Part shown: piece after piece, positions 1-8,499 of the stretch
Position numbering within the stretch: the first letter of the stretch is position 1
Layout: each line of letters opens with the position of its first letter
Assembly (NCBI RefSeq): GCF_000374825.1
Contig: NZ_KB895377.1
Span: forward strand, 434,001-498,000
DNA: 64,000 bases
Source: Paenibacillus sanguinis 2301083 = DSM 16941
GTDB lineage: Bacteria; Bacillota; Bacilli; Paenibacillales; Paenibacillaceae
Direction of reading: 5' to 3'
Notes under the pieces: generated by a model
The model's database searches: none
Seen by the model: the letters and a program-made list of their open reading frames with translations, nothing else
Told to the model about the DNA's origin: nothing
Translations under genes and position numbers: made by a program

Positions 1-474
1 CTGCTCTACATGTGCTCCACGCTGGTGCATAGCTTTAAGGAAGGACGGCTCAAGGATCTGTTTGAGATTTTTGACCATTCCTCTATCTACATTTACATTG
101 CCGGTACGTATACCCCATTTCTGTTAGTCGCAATTCGGGGTTCCTTGGGTTGGAGCTTGTTCGGGATTGTATGGGGGATTGCGCTGGGCGGTGTCATATT
201 CAAAGCTTTCTTTGTCAAGCGATTCCTGGTGCTGTCGACGGTGTTCTACCTGATTATGGGCTGGTTAATTGTCATTGCCTGGGGACCGCTCACCGCTGCT
301 ATACCTTTTCAGGGCATAGCCTTGCTGGTAGCGGGTGGCATTGCGTATAGTCTGGGAACGATTTTTTATGTGTGGCGTGGTTTCCCTTACCATCATGCCA
401 TTTGGCATTTGTTCGTCCTCGCCGGAAGCATTACCCACTTCTTTGCGATTTTGCTGTATTTGCTGCCGCACTAA
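1..474 (+). CDS. Hemolysin III / TrhA-family membrane protein (5' end cut off)
   Basis: The frame is open from base 1, so the true start lies upstream of the window. The visible 157 residues contain about five hydrophobic segments. They carry PAQR/hemolysin III hallmarks: FDHSSIYIYIAGTYTPF near the start and a C-terminal HHAIWHLFVLAGSITHFF with conserved histidines. In this family the histidines are thought to bind metal in the membrane. The gene is upstream of ylxM on the same strand but is separated from it by more than 200 bases and a good promoter, so it is probably not part of that operon. The molecular function in Bacillota is not settled. Confidence 0.88.
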   Translation: MLYMCSTLVHSFKEGRLKDLFEIFDHSSIYIYIAGTYTPFLLVAIRGSLGWSLFGIVWGIALGGVIFKAFFVKRFLVLSTVFYLIMGWLIVIAWGPLTAAIPFQGIALLVAGGIAYSLGTIFYVWRGFPYHHAIWHLFVLAGSITHFFAILLYLLPH

Positions 475-482
475 GCGAGAAG

Positions 483-551
483 AACCGCTTATCTAGGGCT
501 GGAATTGTTCGTGATTTAGCGAGCAGTTTGCCTTTGGAGAGCGGTTTTTTT
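483..551 (+). terminator. Possible weak terminator after the TrhA-like gene
   Basis: AACCGCT (483-489) can pair with AGCGGTT (540-546), which runs into a T tract. The loop is about 50 bases, so the hairpin is weak and the call is tentative. Confidence 0.3.
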
Positions 552-613
552 GTTTATTTGAGGTACCCTTCAACCGTGAAAAATATCCATGCCAAGATGT
601 TAAGGGAAAATAC

Positions 614-642
614 TTGACATCTTTTTCGGGTTTCTGTATTAT
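614..642 (+). promoter_or_regulatory. Sigma-A promoter of the ylxM-ffh operon
   Basis: A perfect TTGACA (614-619) is followed after 17 bases by TATTAT (637-642). It sits 54 bases before the ylxM start codon and is the best housekeeping promoter in the left core block. Confidence 0.85.
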
Positions 643-695
643 AGGTGGAGTTGATGCGCTGTAAAGTGTTTTTCCTTGACGGAGGGAGTGCCCAT

Positions 696-1049
696 ATGAG
701 TCAGGAGAATAGGCTTGAGAAAACGAATCGGATCAACCTTTTGTTCGACTTCTATGAAGCGTTGCTGACTGAGAAGCAGCAAACGTTCTTGAAATATTAT
801 TTTCTGGATGATTTTTCGCTGGGGGAAATTGCGGCGGAATTTGAGATTAGCCGCCAGGCGGTCTACGAGCATATCAAACGTGCCGAGGGCATGCTTGAGA
901 CGTATGAGGAGAAGCTGGGGCTGTTGAAGAAGCATGAGCTTCGGAGCGGTATGTTAGCCCGGTTGCAGCAAGTCATTGAAGACAGCACGATGTCTTCTGT
1001 CCATAAAGAACAGGCGGGAAATTTGCTTCGCGAGGCGGAGCAATTGTAA
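696..1049 (+). CDS. ylxM: YlxM-family helix-turn-helix protein, SRP-associated
   Basis: This is a 117-residue protein with a sigma-70 region-4-like helix-turn-helix at about residues 30-60 ([20 protein letters not shown]). The family is encoded immediately before ffh across Bacillota and is believed to act on the signal recognition particle pathway. The start was placed at ATG 696 because GGAGGG lies nine bases upstream; the in-frame codons further upstream have no ribosome binding site. The spacing of 44 bases to ffh implies co-transcription from the promoter at 614-642. Confidence 0.9.
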   Translation: MSQENRLEKTNRINLLFDFYEALLTEKQQTFLKYYFLDDFSLGEIAAEFEISRQAVYEHIKRAEGMLETYEEKLGLLKKHELRSGMLARLQQVIEDSTMSSVHKEQAGNLLREAEQL

Positions 1050-1093
1050 GATGGAGCTATAAGCGGAATTGTGACGAATGGAGGTGACGATAT

Positions 1094-2473
1094 ATGGCAT
1101 TTGAAGGTTTGACAAGCCGATTGCAAAACGTGTTCAGCAAGCTGCGGGGCAAAGGAAAGGTATCGGAAGACGATGTAAATGAAGCGATGCGTGAAGTGCG
1201 CCTAGCTTTGCTGGAGGCGGACGTCAACTTTAAAGTCGTGAAGGAGTTCATCGCCAAGGTCAAGGAGAAGGCGATTGGCAAGGAAGTGATGGATAGCTTC
1301 ACACCGGGCATGGTGATCATCGATATCGTCAACAAAGAGTTGACGGAATTGATGGGAGGAAGCCAAGCCAAGCTGGCTCGCAGCAATCGTCCACCGACGG
1401 TAATTATGATGGCGGGCTTGCAGGGTGCGGGGAAGACGACGACCTCTGCCAAGCTGGCCAAGCTATTGCTTAAGGATAACCATCGTCCGCTTTTGGTGGC
1501 GGGAGATATTTACCGTCCGGCTGCCATCAAGCAGTTGCAGGTACTGGGTGAGCAGATCAAGGTTCCGGTCTTCGCCTTGCCAGAGGGCAACAGTCCGGTA
1601 GAGATCGCGCGTCAGGCGTTGCAGCATGCCAAGGACAATGGAAATGATTACTTGCTGATTGATACCGCTGGCCGTCTGCATATTGATGAGGAATTGATGG
1701 AGGAGCTGCGGCAAATCCATGAGATTACTCAGCCGGACGAGGTATTGCTCGTAGTTGATGCCATGACAGGGCAAGATGCGGTAAACGTGGCGGAAAGCTT
1801 CAATCAACAGCTTAGTCTTAGCGGCGTTGTTTTGACCAAGCTGGATGGCGATACGCGTGGTGGTGCGGCCTTGTCGGTTAAGGCGGTGACCGGCTGTCCG
1901 ATCAAGTTCGTGGCTTTGGGCGAGAAGATGGATGCCCTGGAGCCGTTCCATCCGGAACGTATGGCTTCGCGGATTCTTGGCATGGGTGACATGCTGTCAC
2001 TGATTGAGAAGGCTCAGGCCGGTATTGATGCGGATAAAGCCAAGGAAATGGAACGGAAGATGCGGAATGCGGAATTTACGTTCGACGATTTCCTGGAACA
2101 GATGGAGCAGGTCAAGAAGCTTGGCCCGCTTGATCAGATCATGGATATGATCCCGGGCATGGGCAACATGAAGCAGATGAAGGATGTTAAAGTTGATGAA
2201 AAGCAGATGGGCCGGGTAGAGGCCATTGTGCATTCCATGACCAAGGAAGAGAAGCAAAATCCTGATATGATTAATCATAGCCGTCGCAAACGCATTGCTG
2301 CAGGCAGTGGAACGGTATTGGCGGACGTCAACCGACTGATCAAGCAGTTTGACGAAATGCGGCGGATGATGAAGCAGTTCTCCAGTATGATGGGGCCAAA
2401 GGGCAAGGGGAACAAAATGATGAAGCAGCTTGGCAAAGCTGGTGGCAAGGGGTTGAGATTTCCTTTCCGGTAA
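1094..2473 (+). CDS. ffh: Signal recognition particle GTPase Ffh
   Basis: At 459 residues this has the usual Ffh length. An N-terminal helical N domain is followed by the GTPase domain with the P-loop GLQGAGKTT at residues 108-116, a DTAGR motif, TKLDGD, and a methionine-rich C-terminal M domain (MMKQFSSMMG) that binds signal sequences and 4.5S RNA. It targets ribosomes making membrane proteins to FtsY and the Sec translocon. GGAGGTGA precedes the ATG. Its place between ylxM and rpsP is the standard Bacillota arrangement. Confidence 0.97.
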   Translation: MAFEGLTSRLQNVFSKLRGKGKVSEDDVNEAMREVRLALLEADVNFKVVKEFIAKVKEKAIGKEVMDSFTPGMVIIDIVNKELTELMGGSQAKLARSNRPPTVIMMAGLQGAGKTTTSAKLAKLLLKDNHRPLLVAGDIYRPAAIKQLQVLGEQIKVPVFALPEGNSPVEIARQALQHAKDNGNDYLLIDTAGRLHIDEELMEELRQIHEITQPDEVLLVVDAMTGQDAVNVAESFNQQLSLSGVVLTKLDGDTRGGAALSVKAVTGCPIKFVALGEKMDALEPFHPERMASRILGMGDMLSLIEKAQAGIDADKAKEMERKMRNAEFTFDDFLEQMEQVKKLGPLDQIMDMIPGMGNMKQMKDVKVDEKQMGRVEAIVHSMTKEEKQNPDMINHSRRKRIAAGSGTVLADVNRLIKQFDEMRRMMKQFSSMMGPKGKGNKMMKQLGKAGGKGLRFPFR

Positions 2474-2534
2474 AGGCCTGTGAAGGGAAATGTAACTATA
2501 CATGAAAGTGAATTCTTTAAAGGAGGTGAATTTC

Positions 2535-2807
2535 GTGGCAGTTCGTATTCGTTTGAAACGTATTGGTGCTCATAAAGCTCCTTTCTACCGCATCGTGGTG
2601 TCGGATTCCCGTTCCCCGCGTGACGGCCGTTTTATCGAGGAGATTGGTTACTATAATCCGGTTGCTGAGCCAGCAGTAGTCAACATCGATGAAGACAAAG
2701 CATTGAAGTGGCTCCAAGATGGTGCGCAAGCATCTGATACCGTTCGCAACTTGCTCAGTAAAGCAGGCGTGATGAAGAAATTCCATGAGCTTAGACAGCA
2801 GAAATAA
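2535..2807 (+). CDS. rpsP: Small ribosomal subunit protein bS16
   Basis: This is a 90-residue S16 protein beginning at GTG 2535 ([20 protein letters not shown]), the universal S16 N-terminus. A near-perfect AGGAGGTGA lies just upstream, so the longer reading from 2502 is not used. It is an early assembly protein of the 30S body. It is co-directional with ffh (61-base gap) and khpA (22-base gap) in the standard order. Confidence 0.97.
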   Translation: MAVRIRLKRIGAHKAPFYRIVVSDSRSPRDGRFIEEIGYYNPVAEPAVVNIDEDKALKWLQDGAQASDTVRNLLSKAGVMKKFHELRQQK

Positions 2808-2829
2808 TTGCTGATTCGGAGGGTCGTAA

Positions 2830-3060
2830 ATGGAACAATTAGTCGGCGTTATTGCGAAGGCTCTTGTTGATCATCCGGACGATGTCCGTGTGGAGGTTGT
2901 GGAGAAGGAGCATCTGGTTGTCTATGAATTGTCTGTGCATCCTGATGATGTAGGGAAGGTCATTGGCAAGCAGGGAAGAATCGCCAAGGCGCTCCGCACG
3001 GTTGTGGCATCGGCAGCCGTCAAGATGGATAAGCGGGTCACCGTCGATATTCTATCTTAA
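2830..3060 (+). CDS. khpA: KH-domain RNA-binding protein KhpA
   Basis: The 76-residue protein is essentially one KH fold with the RNA-binding GKQGR loop (GxxG) near residues 46-50, in VIGKQGRIAKALRTVV. KhpA forms a complex with KhpB and binds many transcripts, affecting cell division and elongation in Bacillota. The gene follows rpsP closely and is followed by a strong hairpin, so the operon may partly terminate here. The B. subtilis neighbour ylqD is absent. Confidence 0.93.
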   Translation: MEQLVGVIAKALVDHPDDVRVEVVEKEHLVVYELSVHPDDVGKVIGKQGRIAKALRTVVASAAVKMDKRVTVDILS

Positions 3061-3089
3061 GGGACTTTTTGATCACTCAAAAAGATATA

Positions 3090-3127
3090 CGAAAGCGGGT
3101 TAGGATGTTTGTCCTAGCCCTTTTTCG
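3090..3127 (+). terminator. Terminator between khpA and rimM
   Basis: GGGTTAGGA (3097-3105) pairs with TCCTAGCCC (3112-3120) around a six-base loop and runs into TTTTT. An ACGAAA/TTTCGT flank extends the stem, so it may act in both directions. Confidence 0.85.
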
Positions 3128-3174
3128 TACATGCTGAAACATGAAATGACGGTTACATGATTAGGGAGGGTATT

Positions 3175-3693
3175 ATGTCTGATTCTTTATTGTCTGTAGG
3201 AAAAATTGTAAATACACATGGAATTCGTGGCGAGTTGAAGGTGCTGCTGCAAACGGATTTCCCGGAGGTGCGGTTCGCGCCGAAACGGCGTCTGATTATG
3301 GTTCACCCGGATACAGGGGAGCAGTCTACTGTAGTGGTGCGTTCAGCGCGGCCGTATAAGCAAATGTATATCGTACAATTTGCTGAATTTTCCAATATTA
3401 ACGAAGTGGAGAAGTTCAAGGGGTGTGAACTGAAGGTGCCTAAATCCGAGACCGTAGAGCTGCCGGAGAATGAATATTATTTCCATGAAATTATTGGCTG
3501 CCGGGTTGTTAGCGACGAAAATGAGGATTTGGGTGAAATTATAGAGATCTTGCGGCCGGGAGCCAATGATGTCTGGGTGGTGAAGCTGCCGTCAGGCAAG
3601 CAATTGCTGTTGCCGGTCATTGATGATGTGGTTCTGGATGTGAACATTAAGGACAAGTTGGTCCGGGTTCATCTGATGGAAGGACTGCTGTAG
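3175..3693 (+). CDS. rimM: Ribosome maturation factor RimM
   Basis: The 172-residue protein has the RimM N-terminal beta-barrel ([16 protein letters not shown] at about residues 7-22). A C-terminal PRC-barrel follows ([18 protein letters not shown] onward). RimM binds bS19 and helps mature the 30S head. ATG 3175 was chosen because AGGGAGGG lies just upstream; the ATG at 3157 has none. The stop is followed one base later by trmD, indicating tight translational coupling. Confidence 0.95.
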   Translation: MSDSLLSVGKIVNTHGIRGELKVLLQTDFPEVRFAPKRRLIMVHPDTGEQSTVVVRSARPYKQMYIVQFAEFSNINEVEKFKGCELKVPKSETVELPENEYYFHEIIGCRVVSDENEDLGEIIEILRPGANDVWVVKLPSGKQLLLPVIDDVVLDVNIKDKLVRVHLMEGLL

Positions 3694-3694
3694 C

Positions 3695-4579
3695 ATGCGG
3701 GTGGATGTATTGACTTTATTCCCCGAGATGTTTGCTGGTGTATTTGGCAGCAGCATTCTTGGCAAAGCGCAGGAGAAGGGGATTGTCTCTTTGAATGCTG
3801 TTAATTTTCGCGAATACGCGGGGAACAAGCACGGCACAGTGGATGATACGCCTTATGGCGGCGGCGGGGGGATGGTGCTTAAGCCTGAGCCGATCTTCCG
3901 CGCTGTGGAGGCTGTGTTGGGTGAGGGGAACCAAAGTACACCAGCAGAGGAAAATCCCAAGACCTCTAAAGACAAAGCTGGAATTGAAGCAGGGGCCGAG
4001 ACCGGGGAAGGTTGGTCTGAGAAAGTCTTGGAAGGACGGAAGAACCTGTCCGAAGCAGGTTCCTCGTCCGCGTCAATAAAGCGGCCCCGCATTATTTTGA
4101 TGTGTCCCCAGGGAGAGACCTTTACGCAGCGAAAAGCCGAGGAGTTGGCGCAAGAAGAGCATCTGGTGTTCATCTGTGGACATTATGAGGGATATGATGA
4201 ACGAATTCGCGAGCATTTGGTGACTGACGAAATCTCGATTGGCGATTATGTACTGACGGGTGGGGAACTACCGGCCATGGTGGTTATTGATAGCGTGGCC
4301 CGGCTGCTGCCGGGAGTGCTGGGCAATGAAATGAGCGCCGTCACGGATTCATTCAGCACCGGGCTGCTGGAATATCCGCATTATACCCGGCCCGTTGATT
4401 TTCGCGGCTGGCAGGTGCCTGACATCCTGCTCAGCGGGCATCATGCCAATGTTGCCGACTGGCGACGGAAGGAAGCACTCCGCCGCACCTGGCAGCGCCG
4501 CCCCGATCTGCTTAAAGAAGTGGAGCTCTCTGCGAAGGAGCAGAAGTGGCTGGAGGAGCTTCAGCAGGAATTAGATTAA
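3695..4579 (+). CDS. trmD: tRNA (guanine-37-N1)-methyltransferase TrmD with an acidic insert
   Basis: TrmD methylates G37 of tRNAs using S-adenosylmethionine and prevents frameshifting. SPOUT motifs are present: [15 protein letters not shown] near residue 52, the knot region [17 protein letters not shown] and the loop [16 protein letters not shown]. At 294 residues it is about 45-50 longer than usual. The excess is one hydrophilic, low-complexity stretch at about residues 77-128, between the first SPOUT part and the strand [10 protein letters not shown]. The reading frame stays open and all conserved blocks are intact. It starts one base after rimM; the usual next gene, rplS, lies 37 kb away. 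Confidence 0.95.
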   Translation: MRVDVLTLFPEMFAGVFGSSILGKAQEKGIVSLNAVNFREYAGNKHGTVDDTPYGGGGGMVLKPEPIFRAVEAVLGEGNQSTPAEENPKTSKDKAGIEAGAETGEGWSEKVLEGRKNLSEAGSSSASIKRPRIILMCPQGETFTQRKAEELAQEEHLVFICGHYEGYDERIREHLVTDEISIGDYVLTGGELPAMVVIDSVARLLPGVLGNEMSAVTDSFSTGLLEYPHYTRPVDFRGWQVPDILLSGHHANVADWRRKEALRRTWQRRPDLLKEVELSAKEQKWLEELQQELD

Positions 4580-4701
4580 TCGTATCGTATAGCGCGGAGA
4601 CGGGGAAAATAAGTGTCATCATTCTGCTTGTTGTTGCATATCATGCAAAGTTGGGTAATAAAACAATGTATGATCTCAAGGCAGCAAGGAGGATACGAAA
4701 T

Positions 4702-4869
4702 ATGGATTTGGAACACATGTACGAACCAGACGAGAAGCAGATGACGCCGGACGACGAAGGGCTGCACGGAAGCGACACGGCGGCGGGCCTGCAAAAGGAA
4801 GCCCGGGAGTCCGACCAACAACTGCTGACCGTAGATGACATTATTAGCTTCTATAGCCAAGGGCACTAG
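4702..4869 (+). CDS. Small acidic hypothetical protein
   Basis: This is a 55-residue, very acidic protein (MDLEHMYEPDEKQMTPDDEG at the start, ending in DDIISFYSQGH) with AAGGAGGA well placed before ATG 4702. No family is recognised and no membrane segment is present. It follows trmD by 122 bases on the same strand, ahead of the terminator at 5016. It may be the last gene of the left core operon rather than part of the island. Confidence 0.55.
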   Translation: MDLEHMYEPDEKQMTPDDEGLHGSDTAAGLQKEARESDQQLLTVDDIISFYSQGH

Positions 4870-5015
4870 CCTGAAATAGATCAAGCATCAAGCAGACTGA
4901 GCAGACCAGAAAAATACAATATAGACTATTTGAAGCTAGATGGATAGGTATGGATTTTTATGAAGTGAGCAATAAAAAGAGCTAGTTGGGTATTTAGCAG
5001 ATCCGAAAGCATCGG

Positions 5016-5057
5016 AAGCGATTTTCTTTTCCATAAGGGAAAGGGGATCGCTTTTTT
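5016..5057 (+). terminator. Terminator closing the left core operon
   Basis: AAGCGAT (5016-5022) pairs with ATCGCTT (5047-5053), with an inner CTTTTCC/GGGAAAG stem, followed by a run of T. It isolates the recombinase gene from trmD transcription. Confidence 0.8.
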
Positions 5058-5136
5058 GTTTAGGCTAGTGTCTTTAGGCGTAGTTTAGCAGCAGGGTTAT
5101 ATCCCAAGAGAGAACCCGTTGGATGGGTGGTCATGA

Positions 5137-5190
5137 TTATATTGCAGGAAGCCAGGCAGAAAAATAATTCTATTATGCAGGAAGCGAGGT
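5137..5190 (+). repeat. Short direct repeat before the recombinase gene
   Basis: TTGCAGGAAGCCAGG and ATGCAGGAAGCGAGG occur about 35 bases apart. The second copy includes the likely ribosome binding region of the recombinase. Apart from this and the terminator at 5016, I see nothing in 4870-5197. Confidence 0.45.
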
Positions 5191-5197
5191 CAAGATC

Positions 5198-6298
5198 ATG
5201 ATAGAACTTAGAAAGTTGAATGCGGATTCACTAGGCATTAAGCTGCCTTACCACCCAGAGCATGTTGTGTTCATTCGGAAAATTCAGGGTAGACGGTGGG
5301 ATCCGAATCGGAAGCTGTGGATTATTCCGTATAAGGAGTCAGCCATTTTGCAATTGCTGGAAATGTTTCCGAGAAATCTGATTTGGCTGGAACCTGGGCT
5401 GGTAAAGGAGTGTGAATGGTTTAATGCATTTGAAAAAAACTTAAGGAATCAAAAGAGGGGTTATCGTAATGCTCTGATTGAAGAGTTGAAAAAGCGTGGC
5501 TATAGCAGTAAGACGGTCAAAGCCTATTGCAGTCAGATAAAGCGATTTATCGACTCACTCCCGCCTGATGCGTCCGAGATCAGCAGTGATGCTGTTCAAA
5601 AATATTGTTTGGCTCTATTAGCCAAGCACATCTCTCATTCCAGTGTAAATCAGACGATTAGTGCAATTCGCTTCTATGCTAAATACGTATTAAACAAGCC
5701 AATGGATGAAATTCAGTATATTCGCCCTAAGAAGCAGCATATCCTGCCCAATGTTTTATCAGAAAATGAGGTCATCCGGCTACTAACGTGCCTAACGAAT
5801 CTCAAGCATCAAGCTGTTTTATACCTGACTTATTCTTCGGGGCTAAGAGTCAGCGAGGTGGTTCGGCTACGTCTCGCGGATTTGGATACGGAACGACAGA
5901 CCTTGCGTGTCCGGCAAGGTAAGGGGATGAAGGATCGAATGACTCTCTTATCTCCAACGGCTATGAGCGTGGTGCAAGCTTATATGATTCAGTTTCAACC
6001 TGAAGAATGGTTATTTCCAGGTCAACGTTCCGAGCGCCATGTGACGGAGCGTACTGTCCAAAAGGTTTTTGAAAATGCAAGAAGACGGGCAGGAATAGTT
6101 AAAAAGGTAAGTGTTCACTCGTTGCGTCATTCATTTGCAACTCATTTGCTTGAGGGCGGAACCGACCTCCGCTATATTCAGGAACTGCTAGGTCATCAGA
6201 GTGCTCGTACCACTCAACGATATACACATGTCAGCACAAAAAACATACAGCGTATTCAGAGCCCGCTTGATCGGCTGGAACTGAAGGATAGAGACTAG
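5198..6298 (+). CDS. Tyrosine recombinase, presumed cassette integrase
   Basis: The 366-residue protein has the full catalytic set of tyrosine recombinases: R217 (SSGLRVSEVVRL), K242 (QGKGMKDR), H307 and R310 (HSLRHSFATHLLEGG), H333 (LLGHQS) and nucleophile Y342 (TTQRYTHVS). A SAM-like core-binding domain spans about residues 85-170. Residues 1-70 are an extra domain with GRRWDPNRKLWIIPY, reminiscent of the HARP motif. The C-terminal SPLD tail resembles IntI proteins, but the IntI-specific extra helix between the K and H-x-x-R boxes is absent. Cassettes start about 100 bases downstream in the same orientation. XerC/D-like or phage-type recombinase is the alternative. Confidence 0.85.
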   Translation: MIELRKLNADSLGIKLPYHPEHVVFIRKIQGRRWDPNRKLWIIPYKESAILQLLEMFPRNLIWLEPGLVKECEWFNAFEKNLRNQKRGYRNALIEELKKRGYSSKTVKAYCSQIKRFIDSLPPDASEISSDAVQKYCLALLAKHISHSSVNQTISAIRFYAKYVLNKPMDEIQYIRPKKQHILPNVLSENEVIRLLTCLTNLKHQAVLYLTYSSGLRVSEVVRLRLADLDTERQTLRVRQGKGMKDRMTLLSPTAMSVVQAYMIQFQPEEWLFPGQRSERHVTERTVQKVFENARRRAGIVKKVSVHSLRHSFATHLLEGGTDLRYIQELLGHQSARTTQRYTHVSTKNIQRIQSPLDRLELKDRD

Positions 6299-6413
6299 CA
6301 CTGGATAAAATATACTTCGTCAATTCCTCTAAATGGATTATACTTGAAGCAGATCGGATAATTACCGATATGTGGCATATATACGAAGTTCAGATAAAAG
6401 ACGTTATGTGAAA
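6299..6413 (+). other. Candidate attI-like primary recombination region
   Basis: The 100 bases after the recombinase end in GACGTTATGTGAAAGA (core GTT at 6403), the same core as at the cassette sites, but no palindromic partner adjoins it on the left. An inverted pair ACTTCGT (6314-6320)/ACGAAGT (6383-6389) flanks the interval. TATACT at 6339 with a weak TTCGTC 17 bases upstream could be a cassette promoter. Position and core suggest the integration point for new cassettes. Confidence 0.55.
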
Positions 6414-6472
6414 GATCAGCAAGGAAATGATAAAGCTAAGCTTGGGAAGTTCTCATTTGAAAGGAAACCTGG

Positions 6473-6931
6473 ATGGAAAAGATAATTAGGGTGAACGGAA
6501 TTGGACATTTTAAGTATAGCACTGAACTAAAATCATACATAAATATTGAGGGGAAAGTGCATTGGACACTGGAAGTTAAAGATGAAAGTACTGACATTGA
6601 CAAATTAATAAGGAAAGCTGAATTGTTGTTTATCGAATTTGAGAGATTCGAGAAGGCGGCAAAAATAAAAATAGCTGAAGAGATGATAGATTTTAAAAAT
6701 GATTTTTGGCCAGAATATGATGAGAATGATGTTGAGCTAGACTGGGATGCTGTAGATGCGGGAGACTTTGACATAACAATTGAAGATTTTGTTAAATTGA
6801 TTAGTTTGATAGAATTAGAGATTCGATCCAATGAAATTTATTGTGAATATTTGGATGGGGGAATGTTTGGGGGACACAGAATCCATGCTTACTTTAGCTA
6901 TGATTATGAGCTTATTAAATCAGAATTATAG
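6473..6931 (+). CDS. Cassette 1 hypothetical protein
   Basis: This 152-residue, acidic soluble protein has the conserved-looking tail GGMFGGHRIHAYFSYDYELI, as seen in DUF2262-type or immunity-like small proteins. I cannot assign a family with confidence. AAAGGA lies upstream of ATG 6473. It is the first cassette after the recombinase, between the junction at 6403 and site 1 at 6964. AT-rich codon use differs from the flanking core genes, in line with acquisition. Confidence 0.7.
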   Translation: MEKIIRVNGIGHFKYSTELKSYINIEGKVHWTLEVKDESTDIDKLIRKAELLFIEFERFEKAAKIKIAEEMIDFKNDFWPEYDENDVELDWDAVDAGDFDITIEDFVKLISLIELEIRSNEIYCEYLDGGMFGGHRIHAYFSYDYELIKSEL

Positions 6932-6963
6932 ACGTGACATGTAGTTCGAAGAGGGCTGGTCCA

Positions 6964-7126
6964 TCACATAACACCGCATTCACGCGTCGGGGCATTCGCC
7001 CCTTGGTCCGCGAGAAGTATTTTCAGGGAAGTAGAATCAGCGGACAACCCTGCACCGGCTAAGTCTGACGACCCGCGCTACGCGCTTAAGCCGGTGAGGG
7101 TTCGTGAATGCCTGAACGTTATGTGA
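6964..7126 (+). repeat. attC-like site 1 (complete, 163 bp)
   Basis: R'' TCACATAAC (6964-6972) pairs with R' GTTATGTGA (7118-7126), and L'' CATTCACG with L' CGTGAATG. The left spacer is 4 bases and the right spacer 7, an asymmetry like that of attC. The middle holds GGGGCATTCGCCCC, GTCCGC/GCGGAC and CACCGGCTAAG/CTTAAGCCGGTG hairpins. Confidence 0.85.
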
Positions 7127-7172
7127 AAGACTGGAAAAGATCAATAATATATAAAACAGAAGGAAAAAAGAG

Positions 7173-7442
7173 ATGAAACCAAAAACATTTACTTCGATAA
7201 AGACAATCATAGATCAGTGGGATTCGGCAGAACTCCTTGCTATACATTGTCCACAAGACGAGTATGATTCAGAAATTAAAAAGTTAACCCTATATATACA
7301 ATCGAATGAAAGTCTAAATGAAAAGGAGTTTGGAAAATACATATATAAGATCTTAACAGAATACTTAGGGAATCAATTTCAAGAGACGGAAGAAAGATGT
7401 TTAGAGATAAGTAAAAAAATATTAGAGAAAGTATGTAAATAA
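7173..7442 (+). CDS. Cassette 2 DUF1871-like protein
   Basis: This small 89-residue helical protein contains IDQWDSAELLAIHCPQDEYD near the N-terminus. The WD...LL...P.DEYD.EI pattern is typical of DUF1871 proteins of Bacilli, whose function is unknown. AAGGAAAAAAGAG serves as ribosome binding region. The gene fills the cassette between sites 1 and 2. The left junction GTTATGTGAA and the right R'' TTCACATAAC are exactly complementary, so this cassette looks intact. Confidence 0.75.
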   Translation: MKPKTFTSIKTIIDQWDSAELLAIHCPQDEYDSEIKKLTLYIQSNESLNEKEFGKYIYKILTEYLGNQFQETEERCLEISKKILEKVCK

Positions 7443-7473
7443 TATTGAGTGTGCACGCAGAGAAGACCAGTCC

Positions 7474-7625
7474 TTCACATAACACAGTATTCACGCTACG
7501 GGGCTATCGTCCCTTGGTTGTCGGATGTATAATCATGGAAGAAGCTCAGACAACAAACGCCCCAGCCTAAGATAAGAGCTATCTAAGGTTGGGGTGTTTC
7601 GCGAATACAAGAACGTTAAGTGAAA
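7474..7625 (+). repeat. attC-like site 2 (complete)
   Basis: R'' TTCACATAAC (7474-7483), L'' GTATTCACG, L' CGCGAATAC, R' GTTAAGTGA (from 7615). The middle contains the type-A hairpin: GCCCCAGCCTAAGATA pairs with TATCTAAGGTTGGGGT, with one A-A mismatch. R'' and R' of this one site mismatch, but each matches the partner box of its own cassette. Confidence 0.85.
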
Positions 7626-7758
7626 TTGCTGCAAGTAACATTACAATAAGTTACCTCAATAATATTGCATCTATATATGCTAAATATTATATAGTATAAT
7701 GGCCTGTGAGAGTTAATAAACTACATTGTACCCAATATTAGTAGTTAGGGAGAGTGTT

Positions 7759-8487
7759 ATGAATCTTAATCAATACATAATAACTGTAAATCTAGCAGAA
7801 AAAACAGAATTGGAGAAAGTACGTTTACTTGCCTTTTTTCTTAATTTTACTGAAAATGCTACTTCATTCTCCCTTGACAATATTATAAAAATACTAAAAG
7901 AAATAGGTCATCCTATCTCAAATGTATCACGAATCAAAAGTTACCTTTCTAAATCAAAAGATTTTAAAAAGATTGGAAAAGGAACTGAGTACATGATAAC
8001 ACCTACAATTAAGCAAAAACTACAAGATGAAATTGGACCTATATTTAATAACATCGAAGAAGTTATATCTTCGAGTGAAATACTTGACGAAGCCTTGTTT
8101 TTGGGGAAAAGAGGATTTATAGATAAACTCGTTAAACAAATTAATAGTAGCTATAAGAATAATTGTTATGATGCTTGCGCAGTACTTATGCGGAGGCTTT
8201 TTGAAATTTCTTTAATTCTTGCGTATGAAAGTAAAGGAATTCAAGATCAAATTAAGGATGGACACGGTGATTATGTAATGCTTGAAAGAATTGTAACAAA
8301 CGCTAATCAGAATAAAACTTTAAATATATCAAGGTCACGTAAAGAATACGATTCAATTAGAGATTTAGGGAATTTTGCTGCACATAAAATACACTTTAAT
8401 ACACGAAAAAGTGATATTGATGACATAAAACAAACTTATCGTGTCTGTCTTGAAGAATTATTTTATATTTCAGGATTAATACACTAG
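7759..8487 (+). CDS. Cassette 3 gene A, HEPN/DUF4145-like protein
   Basis: The 242-residue protein starts at ATG 7759, preceded by TAGGGAGAG; the TTG at 7726 has no ribosome binding site. The C-terminal half is all-helical with NCYDACAVLMRRLFEISLIL and IRDLGNFAAHK. This resembles DUF4145 and related HEPN folds, in which R..N...H residues can form an RNase site; here the R-to-H spacing is seven, so catalysis is uncertain. The N-terminal half looks winged-helix-like. It is followed after 12 bases by gene B. TATAAT at 7695 may be its own promoter. Confidence 0.65.
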   Translation: MNLNQYIITVNLAEKTELEKVRLLAFFLNFTENATSFSLDNIIKILKEIGHPISNVSRIKSYLSKSKDFKKIGKGTEYMITPTIKQKLQDEIGPIFNNIEEVISSSEILDEALFLGKRGFIDKLVKQINSSYKNNCYDACAVLMRRLFEISLILAYESKGIQDQIKDGHGDYVMLERIVTNANQNKTLNISRSRKEYDSIRDLGNFAAHKIHFNTRKSDIDDIKQTYRVCLEELFYISGLIH

Positions 8488-8499
8488 GAGGAGATAAGC

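Noticed and set aside
5198-6298. The recombinase is the relocated XerC/CodV
   Set aside because: The ~70-residue N-terminal extension and the tail unlike XerC argue against it, although the missing codV at its usual locus made it worth considering.
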